Below are positions 1 through 7,556 of a DNA stretch of 14,748 nt, one piece after another. The stretch is from Nautiliaceae bacterium (GTDB lineage: Bacteria; Campylobacterota; Campylobacteria; Campylobacterales; Nautiliaceae). Position 1 is the stretch's first letter, and every line of letters begins with the position of its first letter. Location: assembly GCA_027008345.1 (NCBI GenBank), contig JALTBU010000253.1:1-14748 (forward strand), in the 5' to 3' direction. A program made the position numbers and the translations under genes. The notes under the pieces are model-generated. The model worked only from the letters and a program-made list of their open reading frames with translations. It was not told where the DNA came from and did not search any database.

Positions 1-939
1 TTAAAAATTGCTAATTTTGATTTTAATCTATTTAAAAAACTTTTAACAAAAAAAGGTATCGATAGAAGTAAATATATACCTTCTGAAATTCCTGTTTTAG
101 ATACTATTGAGAGTGATTTTCAATCTTTTGCAAAAATAATACAAGAGCAGATTTTAGGACTTATTAACAATTATGATGTTGATGATGTTGACAGAATCTT
201 TATTACAACTGAATATGGGGATATTCCCGGTATAAAAGATATGTTTGAATATCAACTACAAAAAAAAGTACTTGGTTTTGAATTTTATGAAGAATATAAT
301 TTAGATCTTTTACCGATAGATCCGTTTTTATTTTTAGGAATGCTTGAAACACATGATGCATATAAATTTAATGATTTTTCACATAACTTTTCTCTTTTTT
401 TAAGAAAACCTACATTTTTTTATAGACCCTCAGGTCTGATTATATTAACTTTCATTATTTCTGTAATAATATTATCAGCTTATCCTTTATATTTGATAAT
501 AAACGGTTTAATATATAATAACAAATCTGAAAAACTTGAAAAAGAATCTCAAAAAATATCCATTAAAAAAAATACTCTTATTAAACAAATCAATATATTA
601 AAAAATAAAGTATTAGTATTGAAGAAAAAAGCAGATGTTATTTCAAAAGAAATAAATGAAAATAAAAAACTCATTGAAACTTTGTATAAATTTAAATTTA
701 GCTATTTACCAAAGTCGCAAGAACTTGTGGATATAACTAAAATAATGAATAAATATAAAATTTACCTTATAAATATGGAATATACAGATGGGGTTTATAA
801 TTTAAAAATATATTCTTATAATGATGCCAATATTGGTAAATTTATTGATGATTTAATTAACAGCGGATTTAATGTTTCGTTTGAGAATATAAAAAATAAA
901 AACGGAAAATATTACACCCTGATTAGGATTGAAGAATGA
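1..939 (+). CDS. GspL/MshI-like (PilM-PilN type) inner-membrane assembly protein, 5' truncated by window edge
   Basis: The reading frame is open from base 1, so the ATG at 241 is internal and the visible protein is 312 residues of a longer one. Residues 1 to about 90 look like the end of an actin-like PilM/GspL cytoplasmic domain, with the terminal YGDIPG turn near residues 72-77. An LLPID segment and an RKPTFFYRPSG stretch follow, resembling a PilN start. Next come a strong membrane segment (about 145-170), a Lys/Glu coiled coil (about 175-220) and a small alpha/beta periplasmic domain. In this family the protein links the cytoplasmic ATPase to the periplasmic ring of a type II secretion or MSHA-like pilus machine. 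It overlaps the next gene by four bases (ATGA). PilM and PilN are separate proteins in type IVa pili, so the single chain favours the GspL/MshI type. Family assignment is by architecture and position; sequence similarity is weak. Confidence 0.72.
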   Translation, partial: LKIANFDFNLFKKLLTKKGIDRSKYIPSEIPVLDTIESDFQSFAKIIQEQILGLINNYDVDDVDRIFITTEYGDIPGIKDMFEYQLQKKVLGFEFYEEYNLDLLPIDPFLFLGMLETHDAYKFNDFSHNFSLFLRKPTFFYRPSGLIILTFIISVIILSAYPLYLIINGLIYNNKSEKLEKESQKISIKKNTLIKQINILKNKVLVLKKKADVISKEINENKKLIETLYKFKFSYLPKSQELVDITKIMNKYKIYLINMEYTDGVYNLKIYSYNDANIGKFIDDLINSGFNVSFENIKNKNGKYYTLIRIEE

Positions 940-1577
940 AATTATTAGAAAAAATTGACAATTATTTTTATGAAAAAAATTCGAAGAAAGAGTTTTATTA
1001 TATTCTTTTACTTATTATTCTGGCATTAGGTTTTTTAATTTATTTTTATTTATATCCGTTTGCACAACAATACAATAATGAAGCTGTTAATAGATATCAA
1101 AATCTAGTTGATAAGATTCAAAGAGAAAAAATACAATTAAATGTTTTAAAAATTAGAAAAATAAAATATCAAAAAGAACTTCAGACTTTAAGTAAAAAAA
1201 TGAATGAATTAAGAAAAGAAAAAGTATTTTTTAGTGAACTTACAAATCTTATGGATTTTGCTGAATTCAACAGGGTAAAATGGGCTGATTTTGTTAAAAA
1301 TATTATTATGGATGCAAAAAGTGAAGGTTTGAAAGTAAAAGTTGTTAAAAATATTATTTTCGAAGAAAAAAATAAAAAAGATTTAAAAAATTTACCTGAA
1401 AGTATGATAGTGAAAAAAATGAGCGTAGGTCTTGAATTAAAAGGTAATTATATTAATTTTATACATTTTATATATAAATATGAAAATATGAAAGATTTAA
1501 TTAGGGTGGAAAAAATGAAGGTAAAAGATAAACACGATTTTTATGTTGAATTTACTTTATATGGGTATGAAAAATGA
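936..1577 (+). CDS. MshJ/PilO/GspM-like inner-membrane protein
   Basis: This 213-residue protein has a short cytoplasmic start, one membrane segment at about residues 22-42, a long charged coiled coil (about 50-95) and a C-terminal mixed alpha/beta domain ending in a beta-rich stretch. This is the bitopic layout of PilO, GspM and MshJ, which pair with PilN, GspL or MshI in the inner-membrane platform of type IV pilus and type II secretion machines. It starts in an ATGA overlap with the upstream GspL-like gene and ends in another ATGA overlap with the next gene, so the genes are probably translationally coupled. I see no recognisable catalytic motif and none is expected. The call rests on architecture and gene order, not on conserved residues. 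Confidence 0.62.
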   Translation: MKLLEKIDNYFYEKNSKKEFYYILLLIILALGFLIYFYLYPFAQQYNNEAVNRYQNLVDKIQREKIQLNVLKIRKIKYQKELQTLSKKMNELRKEKVFFSELTNLMDFAEFNRVKWADFVKNIIMDAKSEGLKVKVVKNIIFEEKNKKDLKNLPESMIVKKMSVGLELKGNYINFIHFIYKYENMKDLIRVEKMKVKDKHDFYVEFTLYGYEK

Positions 1578-2011
1578 AAAAAACAGTAATATTATTAGTT
1601 TCAGCTATTTTTTCACTTCTAATTGCAAGTGAAATAGATAAATATCTAAATTATTCAAATCAATTATTAAACTATCAGTTTGAGCTTAAAGGTTTCAATA
1701 CAATAACTGCACCTTTTGAACCGGAAGTAAAAATAGTAAATGGTAAACAGGTAAAAAATGTTAAAACATTAGTTAAAACAATTAAAGTGGATCTGCTTTC
1801 TGTTTTTGAAAAACGTGCATATGTTTTGATAAAAGAATACTTAGGTGATCAGCTTGTTAAAAAATATAAAAAATGGATAAAAGTAGGAGATAAAATCGGT
1901 AGCTGTAAAGTAACTGCTGTTGCATTTGATAAAATCGTACTTAAATGTAAGAATAAAAAACTTATTAAAACACTTTATAAAAAAATTCCAAACATTAAGG
2001 AAAAACAATGA
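1574..2011 (+). CDS. MshK/PilP/GspC-HR-like periplasmic protein (CtsR position)
   Basis: The 145-residue product begins with a clear Sec signal peptide (MKK, then a hydrophobic run to about residue 18), so it should be periplasmic. The C-terminal half contains a KWIKVGDKIGSCKVTAVAFD segment followed by IVLKC, the beta-strand pattern of the homology region found in GspC, PilP and MshK. That domain touches the periplasmic end of the secretin. Two cysteines, one in IGSC and one in LKC, could form a disulfide. The gene overlaps both neighbours by four bases and immediately precedes the secretin gene, as mshK does in MSHA loci and, as I recall, ctsR does in C. jejuni. The fold assignment is an inference from the pattern and position. 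Confidence 0.62.
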   Translation: MKKTVILLVSAIFSLLIASEIDKYLNYSNQLLNYQFELKGFNTITAPFEPEVKIVNGKQVKNVKTLVKTIKVDLLSVFEKRAYVLIKEYLGDQLVKKYKKWIKVGDKIGSCKVTAVAFDKIVLKCKNKKLIKTLYKKIPNIKEKQ

Positions 2012-3387
2012 TTAAAAGAATATTTGCAATAATAGCAATAATTTCAGGATTATATGCTTCTAGCTGTGATACAAAGCTGTTTAGTTATTCTAATTCTATT
2101 GATAAGCAACAACATTTGTCAATAGATTCATTTTTAAATCTTTTAGCAACACAAAAGTGTGGTATCAATATTGTTTACAAAGATGATATTGCAAAACAGA
2201 TTTTAAGAGGAAAAATGCCTTATGTGAGGATTAAAAATTATACTTTAAGGCAAATACTTGATTTGATTTTGACTCAAAAAGGAATTTTTTATACTCTTAA
2301 AAATAATACATTGGAACTTAGTTATTTTAAAACAAAATCATTCAAGATTAATTTTATTTCATCAAGCAGGAGTGGTGAATCAAATCTTGATGCAACTGAT
2401 AGTAAAGTAAAAAATACTTATAATTTTGATTTTTGGACTAAAATAGAAAATCAGGTAAAAGATTTAACCGAGAGTAATTTTATGCTTGATCCAAATTATG
2501 ATTTAATTAAAAAACTTGGAATTTCATCTTTTAAACCAATTATTGATAGAAATACTGGTGTTGTAATGATTACAGGGACAATGAAGCAATTAAATGCTGT
2601 TAAAAATTATATTGAAAATTTAATGCATAATTTAACAAAACAGGTATTAATTGATGTACACATTTACAGTGTAGAGCTTTCAAGTTCACATAAAACAGGA
2701 ATCGACTGGTCACAGCTTTCACTTTCTCTTAACAAAACGAATGTTCCAATAAGAGGAAGATATATAGGTGGTGCTGAGTCAGTATTTAATTCAGCAGTAT
2801 TTAATATTTCGGGACTTTTAAATTTTCTTTCACAAAACGGTAATGTTAATTCAATTTCGAATCCTAAAATTATGACGCTTAACAATCAAAAAGCTATTAT
2901 AAGCGTGGGTGATACCATTTATTATAAATATGCATCAAAAGTAGTGACTGACCAAAACGGTAATCCAAATACAGAATATACAGTAGACTCTAAATTTGTA
3001 GGTGTGGTACTTGATATAACTCCTCAAATCAGTGATAACGGTGATATTATTTTAAGTATTGAACCAAAACTTTCAAAATTCAGAGACCCAACTCAAATAA
3101 GCTCAACAAATAGAGGAATGCCACCTGATACAACTGATAATACAATGTTAAGTGTTGTAAAACTTAAAAATAATCAAACTTTAGTACTCGGCGGTTTGAT
3201 TACAGATGATAAAACTTTAAAAGTAAATGGTGTTCCAGTATTAAAAGAGATACCTCTTATTAAATATCTTTTCTCTTCAAGAGAAAAAGTTACAACTAAA
3301 AAAGAACTTGTGTTTGTTATAACACCTCATATAATAGATGCAAAACATAAAAAAACATTAAGGGATTTGGGATTTGGCAGATTTTAG
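2008..3387 (+). CDS. mshL: MshL/CtsD-like secretin (outer-membrane pore)
   Basis: This 459-residue protein has a signal peptide (about 1-17). An STN-like domain follows (about 45-105), then a short secretin_N-like unit ending in a GVVMITGTMKQL strand (about 180-210). The secretin beta-domain runs from about 215 to 445. The best landmarks are VLIDVHIYSVELS at the domain start, the VLGGLIT / VPVLKEIPLIKYLFSS segment and a final ELVFVITPHII, all classic for type II/type IV secretins. The product should form a multimeric gated pore in the outer membrane for a pseudopilus, pilus or incoming DNA. It is short for a secretin, with few N domains, as MshL and CtsD proteins tend to be. Cys20 after the signal region does not sit in a convincing lipobox. 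It overlaps the ATPase gene by 14 bases. Confidence 0.9.
   Translation: MIKRIFAIIAIISGLYASSCDTKLFSYSNSIDKQQHLSIDSFLNLLATQKCGINIVYKDDIAKQILRGKMPYVRIKNYTLRQILDLILTQKGIFYTLKNNTLELSYFKTKSFKINFISSSRSGESNLDATDSKVKNTYNFDFWTKIENQVKDLTESNFMLDPNYDLIKKLGISSFKPIIDRNTGVVMITGTMKQLNAVKNYIENLMHNLTKQVLIDVHIYSVELSSSHKTGIDWSQLSLSLNKTNVPIRGRYIGGAESVFNSAVFNISGLLNFLSQNGNVNSISNPKIMTLNNQKAIISVGDTIYYKYASKVVTDQNGNPNTEYTVDSKFVGVVLDITPQISDNGDIILSIEPKLSKFRDPTQISSTNRGMPPDTTDNTMLSVVKLKNNQTLVLGGLITDDKTLKVNGVPVLKEIPLIKYLFSSREKVTTKKELVFVITPHIIDAKHKKTLRDLGFGRF
3359..3365 (+). promoter_or_regulatory. Shine-Dalgarno supporting a TTG start for the MshM-like gene
   Basis: TAAGGGA lies within the last codons of the secretin gene, eight bases before TTG at 3374. 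The ATPase frame is closed by a TAA at 3359-3361 and the first in-frame ATG is residue 43, immediately before Walker A. The TTG with this site is therefore the only reasonable start. Confidence 0.6.
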
Positions 3388-4111
3388 TGGTGCGAAAGAA
3401 CTTTTTAGAGATATAGTGGATGTTTCTAAATATATTCCTCTTCCTTCTTCTGAAAAAATAAAAACAGACCTTTTAAGTGCTATAGCACAAAAAGAAAGAA
3501 TGATTCTTTTAACAGGAGAAGCGGGAAGTGGGAAAAGTCTCCTTTTAAAAAGTATATATAATCAGCTTAAAGATAAAAAAGATATTTTTTTCATTTCAAA
3601 TCCTTATCTTGAAATAGATTATGTTCTGAAAGTTTTAAAAGAACTTGATTTACAGTCTCATCATATAATGTTTTTGGACGAAGCACAGCTTTTAACATCA
3701 AATACATGGGAAAATTTGCGAATTTATGCAGATAAGGGAAATATTACAATAGTATTTGCCACGCATGATGTAAATGTAAAAGAACTTTTATCAAAAAAAC
3801 ATTTTAAAACAAGAATAAACACAATAATTCCTGTAAAAAAAATAAGACAAGATGAAATGGAAAATTTTATTTTAACAAAACTTTTGAAACATAATTATAA
3901 TGATATTGCTTCTATGTTTAATAAATCTAATTTTAAATTGATATATAAGCATACAGGTGGTTCATTAAGAGCTACAAACCAAATAATGTATAAACTTTTT
4001 GATGTACTTGATTTTTTTTACAAAAAGGATCCTAATAAAATAAATCTTAATAAATTACATAATAAATATATTCATATTGCAGTTATGGATTTAAAGGCAA
4101 TAGATGCATAG
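3374..4111 (+). CDS. mshM: MshM/CtsP/ExeA-like AAA ATPase
   Basis: This 245-residue P-loop ATPase has Walker A GEAGSGKS at residues 48-55, Walker B IMFLDEAQ with D102 and E103, and a sensor-like FATHD near residue 130. The C-terminal part has the helical lid expected of AAA-type members. The family (GspA/ExeA, MshM, and by position CtsP of C. jejuni) energises or organises secretin or pilus assembly. This copy is soluble and lacks the transmembrane and peptidoglycan-binding extension of ExeA, which fits MshM. It starts with TTG inside the secretin gene and overlaps the next gene by eight bases. The ATPase class is certain; the exact role is inferred from context. Confidence 0.82.
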   Translation: MADFSGAKELFRDIVDVSKYIPLPSSEKIKTDLLSAIAQKERMILLTGEAGSGKSLLLKSIYNQLKDKKDIFFISNPYLEIDYVLKVLKELDLQSHHIMFLDEAQLLTSNTWENLRIYADKGNITIVFATHDVNVKELLSKKHFKTRINTIIPVKKIRQDEMENFILTKLLKHNYNDIASMFNKSNFKLIYKHTGGSLRATNQIMYKLFDVLDFFYKKDPNKINLNKLHNKYIHIAVMDLKAIDA

Positions 4112-4838
4112 ATATGAAGAACTTGAAAAAATTTATTACAAAAAACTTTACTTAAAAATATTTATAGGATTTATACTTTTTATAATATTTATTATATTGT
4201 TGTTTATATTTTTAGATTCTACTAAAAAACCAGTAAAATCTGAAAAAAAAACAATTCAAAAAATTAAAAAAACTTTGAAAACTAAAACCAAGAATAAAGA
4301 TATAAATAATTCTAATAAAACATTACAAATAAAAAAAGAGCTCAAACCAAAGCAGAAAATAAAAAAAGAACAGGAATTAAAATTTATTCTTCCAAATATT
4401 GATTTTATTAAAGAGCCTGAAAAACCAAATCAAGTTAAAAAAAATATCAGAGAAAAGAAACAGGTTAAAAAAACATTACCTTCTAAATCGCCTATTGTGA
4501 TTCAACAACAATCGCCATTAAAAGAAGTTAAAATTACGGAAGAAAATATTAGTATAAATCAGCTTATAAATCAGTTTAGAACAAATAAAAATTATGATTT
4601 GGCAATAACAATAGCAAAAATGTATTTAAAACAAAATAATTTAAAAAATGCTCAAATTTGGGCTTTAAATGCCAATAATCTCAATCCTTCAAAACCTGAT
4701 AGCTGGATTATTTTTGCAGATATTATGATAAAAAAACACAATATTAAAAAAGCAAAAGAAATATTAAAAGTTTATGTTGATTCTTATGGTAGTAATGATA
4801 TAATAGAAGAAAAATTAAGGAGTATTAATGGAAAGTAA
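4104..4838 (+). CDS. MshN/CtsX-position membrane-anchored TPR protein with Lys-rich linker
   Basis: The 244-residue protein has one N-terminal membrane segment (about residues 18-38) and an unusual Lys/Gln/Pro/Thr-rich low-complexity linker from about 40 to 145. Two or three TPR-like helical repeats follow (about 150-244; look for YDLAITIAKMYLKQNN and AQIWALNANNLNP). A short inside end, a single anchor and the linker suggest the TPR domain is periplasmic. This matches MshN of MSHA loci, and its place after the ATPase matches the integral membrane protein CtsX of C. jejuni as I recall that locus. The linker may span the periplasm like a TonB-type spacer, which is inference. The gene overlaps both neighbours (eight and eleven bases). 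Sequence-level homology is uncertain because the linker is low-complexity. Confidence 0.62.
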   Translation: MHRYEELEKIYYKKLYLKIFIGFILFIIFIILLFIFLDSTKKPVKSEKKTIQKIKKTLKTKTKNKDINNSNKTLQIKKELKPKQKIKKEQELKFILPNIDFIKEPEKPNQVKKNIREKKQVKKTLPSKSPIVIQQQSPLKEVKITEENISINQLINQFRTNKNYDLAITIAKMYLKQNNLKNAQIWALNANNLNPSKPDSWIIFADIMIKKHNIKKAKEILKVYVDSYGSNDIIEEKLRSINGK

Positions 4839-5610
4839 TATTTTAACGCAGATAAAAAATCTTCCACCACTTCCAAAAAGTGTTTTAGAAGTTCAAAAAA
4901 TAACAAGTGATCCTAATGCTTCAATAAAAGATTTGGTTAATGTAATTAAAGATGACCCGATGATTACGGCTAATTTGTTAAAAGCAGCAAATTCACCTCT
5001 TTACGGTTTTACAAGACAGATTAAAACAGTAGATCAGGCAGTATCCCTTTTTGGTATGAATACAGTAAAAGGATTTGTAATTTCTTTTGCAATAAGAAAT
5101 ACACTTAAATTTGATTTAAGCGCTTATGGAATTGATGAAGCAAGATTTCATGATGTTGCAAATATCAGAAATGCAATTGCGATAAACTGGTATAAGCTTC
5201 AAAGAAGCAAACTTGATGTTTTAGCAACTGATTCATTTTTGATCGATCTTGGAGCTGTGGTTATATCTTTATATCTGATAAGCAAAAATAAAGCTGACGA
5301 ATTTAGAAGTAAACTTACTTCTGAAAACAGATATAAACTTGAAAAAGAATTTACAGGTTATACAACATCTGAGGTTACTGCTGAAATATTTAAACATTGG
5401 CATTTTGCGGAAGATTTGATTGCACCTATTGAAAATATAGATAATCCTAATGATGAATATTCAAAAGTTCTTGATGTATTAAGGACACTTGAAGATATGC
5501 TTGAACCAAATAAAGAGGAAAATATTGAAAAAGGTATTAAAAAAGCTGAAAATTATGGTCTTGACGCGGAAAATTTAAAAATAACGTTGCAAATGATAAA
5601 AGGAATATAG
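4828..5610 (+). CDS. HDOD domain signalling protein
   Basis: The 260-residue product is essentially one HDOD domain. It opens with the typical LPPLPKSVLEVQKITSDP, then DLVNVIKDDPMITANLLKAANSPLYGF and the TVDQAVSLFGMNTVKG helix (residues 10-90). The position where catalytic HD-domain proteins have LLHDIG reads LIDLG here, so the metal-binding His is lost, as is normal for HDOD. No GGDEF, EAL or receiver domain is attached. HDOD proteins are generally non-enzymatic regulators in nucleotide signalling, motility and biofilm pathways. AAGGAG sits five bases before the ATG, and the gene overlaps the TPR gene by eleven bases, so it is likely co-expressed with the pilus/secretion genes. A regulatory link to that machine is my inference. 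Confidence 0.85.
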   Translation: MESNILTQIKNLPPLPKSVLEVQKITSDPNASIKDLVNVIKDDPMITANLLKAANSPLYGFTRQIKTVDQAVSLFGMNTVKGFVISFAIRNTLKFDLSAYGIDEARFHDVANIRNAIAINWYKLQRSKLDVLATDSFLIDLGAVVISLYLISKNKADEFRSKLTSENRYKLEKEFTGYTTSEVTAEIFKHWHFAEDLIAPIENIDNPNDEYSKVLDVLRTLEDMLEPNKEENIEKGIKKAENYGLDAENLKITLQMIKGI

Positions 5611-7556
5611 TGAAAGAATTTGTATTTAAACTTGTAAAAGGAATTGAAAGAAAAGATATTCCAAGGGATAAAAAAGATATTATAAATGACTTAATAGCAC
5701 TTGGAATAGTAAGTGATGGTAAAATAATAAAACTTAAATCTTCTTTTAGAGCTGGGAAAGTTGATGTAACTAAAAAAGGATTCGGATTTTTAATTCCCAT
5801 AGGAGTTAAAGAGAAAGATTATTTAATTGAATCTCATCATTTAAATGGTGCAAGCAGGGGGGATTTGGTTATTGCCCAGAGGCTTTTTAATAAAAAAGGA
5901 AGACCAAAAGCCAAAGTAGTATATATTTTACAAAAGGCTTTTGCTTACAGTGTTGTATATCTTACTTACGAAATTAAAAACGGTAAAAAAGTACCTGTTC
6001 TTAAAAATATAAAAACAGATCAGCCAACTTTTGTAAATGAAAAGAAAAAAACGCTCAAAAAACTTCCAGAAGGTGCAGTATTTAAAGTAAATAATTACAC
6101 CGCTAAAATCGAAGAAGTTTTAGGTGTTTTAGATGATCCTTGGATTGATGATAAGATATCACTTGCTCTTTATAACAAAAAAGAAGAGTTTTCAAAAAAA
6201 GCTGTTAAAGAAGCAAAAGCATTTGGAGATTATGTTGATAAAAATATGTACCCTGAGAGGGTGGATTTGACACATTTAAATTTTTGTACAATTGACCCGG
6301 AAAGTGCAAAAGACCATGATGATGCTATATATTTTGATACAGAAAAAAACGAACTTTATGTTGCTATTGCGGATGTTAGCGAATATGTTTATCTTAACGG
6401 AAATATAGATAAAGAAGCAAAGGAAAGAGGATTTAGTATCTATTTTCCTCATAAATCAGTACCAATGCTTCCAAGAGAGCTTAGTGAAAACATCTGTTCA
6501 CTAAAAGAAAATGAAGACAGACTTGCATTTATTTTTAAAATAACGCTTGGTCAAAACAATGAAGTTTTAAAAGAAGAACTTTTTGAAGGTATTATAAAAT
6601 CAAAAAGAAAATATTCATATGATAAAGTAGATGACTTTTTAGAAGGGAATTTAAGTAATACCGATGAAGTGGATGAAGAAATTTTAAAATGGCTGCTGCC
6701 TTTATGGGGGAGAATCAAAAAAATAAGAGACAAAAGACTTAAAACAGGTCTTGAATTTGAGAGTGATGAAATAAGAATGGTTTTAGATGAAGAGGGAATG
6801 ATAAAAGAAGTTAACCTTGAAAAAGAGACACCTTCACATAAACTTATAGAAGACTGTATGCTTCTTGCAAACAAAGCTGCTGCTAAGATGATTGATTTTG
6901 GAATTTTCAGAGTCCACGAAAAACCTTCTAAGACAAGTATTGATGAGCTTTACAGTGAACTTGGAGCACTTGGCATAAATGTAAATGTTGATGAAAAAGA
7001 TTTTGTAAAAGTTGTATCTGATATTCAAAAACAAGCCAATGAAATGGGAATTAAAAAATTTGTTGATAAACTTATAATACGCTCCCAGCAACAGGCAAGA
7101 TATGATGCCTGTAATATAGGACATTTTGCTTTAGGATTTGAGAGATATACACATTTTACATCTCCTATCAGAAGATATTCAGACCTTACACTTCATAGAA
7201 TCTTAAAAGCTACAATAAAAAATGAAAAAAAAGTACTTGATTATATTTTAAGGAATGTAGAAGCACTTGTGGTCAAACTCAGTGAACTTGAAAGAGAAGC
7301 TATGAAAGTAGAATGGGATTTTTATGACAGAAAATATGCAAGAGTTGCAAATGAAAATATAGGTAAAATATATAAAGGAATTATAGAAGATACAGAAATA
7401 CCGCCTATTGCAAAAATTTTAGAAGACAGACTTCTTGGTGCAAGGGTGTTTTTAAAAGATAAGGAAAAATTTAATCTGTTTGAAAAAGTTGATATAGAAA
7501 TAACAAATTCCAATATCGCAACAGCAAAAATTAAAGGAAGAGTTAAAAAAGATTAA
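5610..7556 (+). CDS. rnr: ribonuclease R (RNase II/R family 3'-5' exoribonuclease), compact form
   Basis: This 648-residue RNB-family exoribonuclease degrades structured RNA processively from the 3' end. A cold-shock-like OB domain lies at about 45-90 (GKVDVTKKGFGFLIP). The RNB catalytic core carries IDPESAKDHDDAIYF with D229, D235, D237 and D238 as the metal-binding aspartates. The family signature HFTSPIRRYSDL is at 515-526. It is much shorter than E. coli RNase R (813): the N-terminal helix-turn-helix region is missing and the C-terminal S1 domain is short and hard to recognise. As I recall, the Helicobacter and Campylobacter enzymes are about the same length. The start is GTG, sharing one base with the HDOD stop codon, with AAAAGGA upstream. 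The 3' end overlaps the convergent fadL gene by four bases. Confidence 0.95.
   Translation: MKEFVFKLVKGIERKDIPRDKKDIINDLIALGIVSDGKIIKLKSSFRAGKVDVTKKGFGFLIPIGVKEKDYLIESHHLNGASRGDLVIAQRLFNKKGRPKAKVVYILQKAFAYSVVYLTYEIKNGKKVPVLKNIKTDQPTFVNEKKKTLKKLPEGAVFKVNNYTAKIEEVLGVLDDPWIDDKISLALYNKKEEFSKKAVKEAKAFGDYVDKNMYPERVDLTHLNFCTIDPESAKDHDDAIYFDTEKNELYVAIADVSEYVYLNGNIDKEAKERGFSIYFPHKSVPMLPRELSENICSLKENEDRLAFIFKITLGQNNEVLKEELFEGIIKSKRKYSYDKVDDFLEGNLSNTDEVDEEILKWLLPLWGRIKKIRDKRLKTGLEFESDEIRMVLDEEGMIKEVNLEKETPSHKLIEDCMLLANKAAAKMIDFGIFRVHEKPSKTSIDELYSELGALGINVNVDEKDFVKVVSDIQKQANEMGIKKFVDKLIIRSQQQARYDACNIGHFALGFERYTHFTSPIRRYSDLTLHRILKATIKNEKKVLDYILRNVEALVVKLSELEREAMKVEWDFYDRKYARVANENIGKIYKGIIEDTEIPPIAKILEDRLLGARVFLKDKEKFNLFEKVDIEITNSNIATAKIKGRVKKD

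Noticed and set aside
260..267. Run of eight A in the GspL-like gene as a slippage site
   Set aside because: A-runs are everywhere in this AT-rich window and the frame is intact across it.
2062..2070. Lipobox making the secretin a lipoprotein (Cys20)
   Set aside because: The residues before Cys20 are Ala-Ser-Ser, a poor lipobox; cleavage after LYA by signal peptidase I is more likely.
5857..5862. Run of six G within rnr as a possible phase-variation tract
   Set aside because: Phase-variable tracts in Campylobacterota are usually eight or longer and sit in surface genes; this lies in a housekeeping gene.
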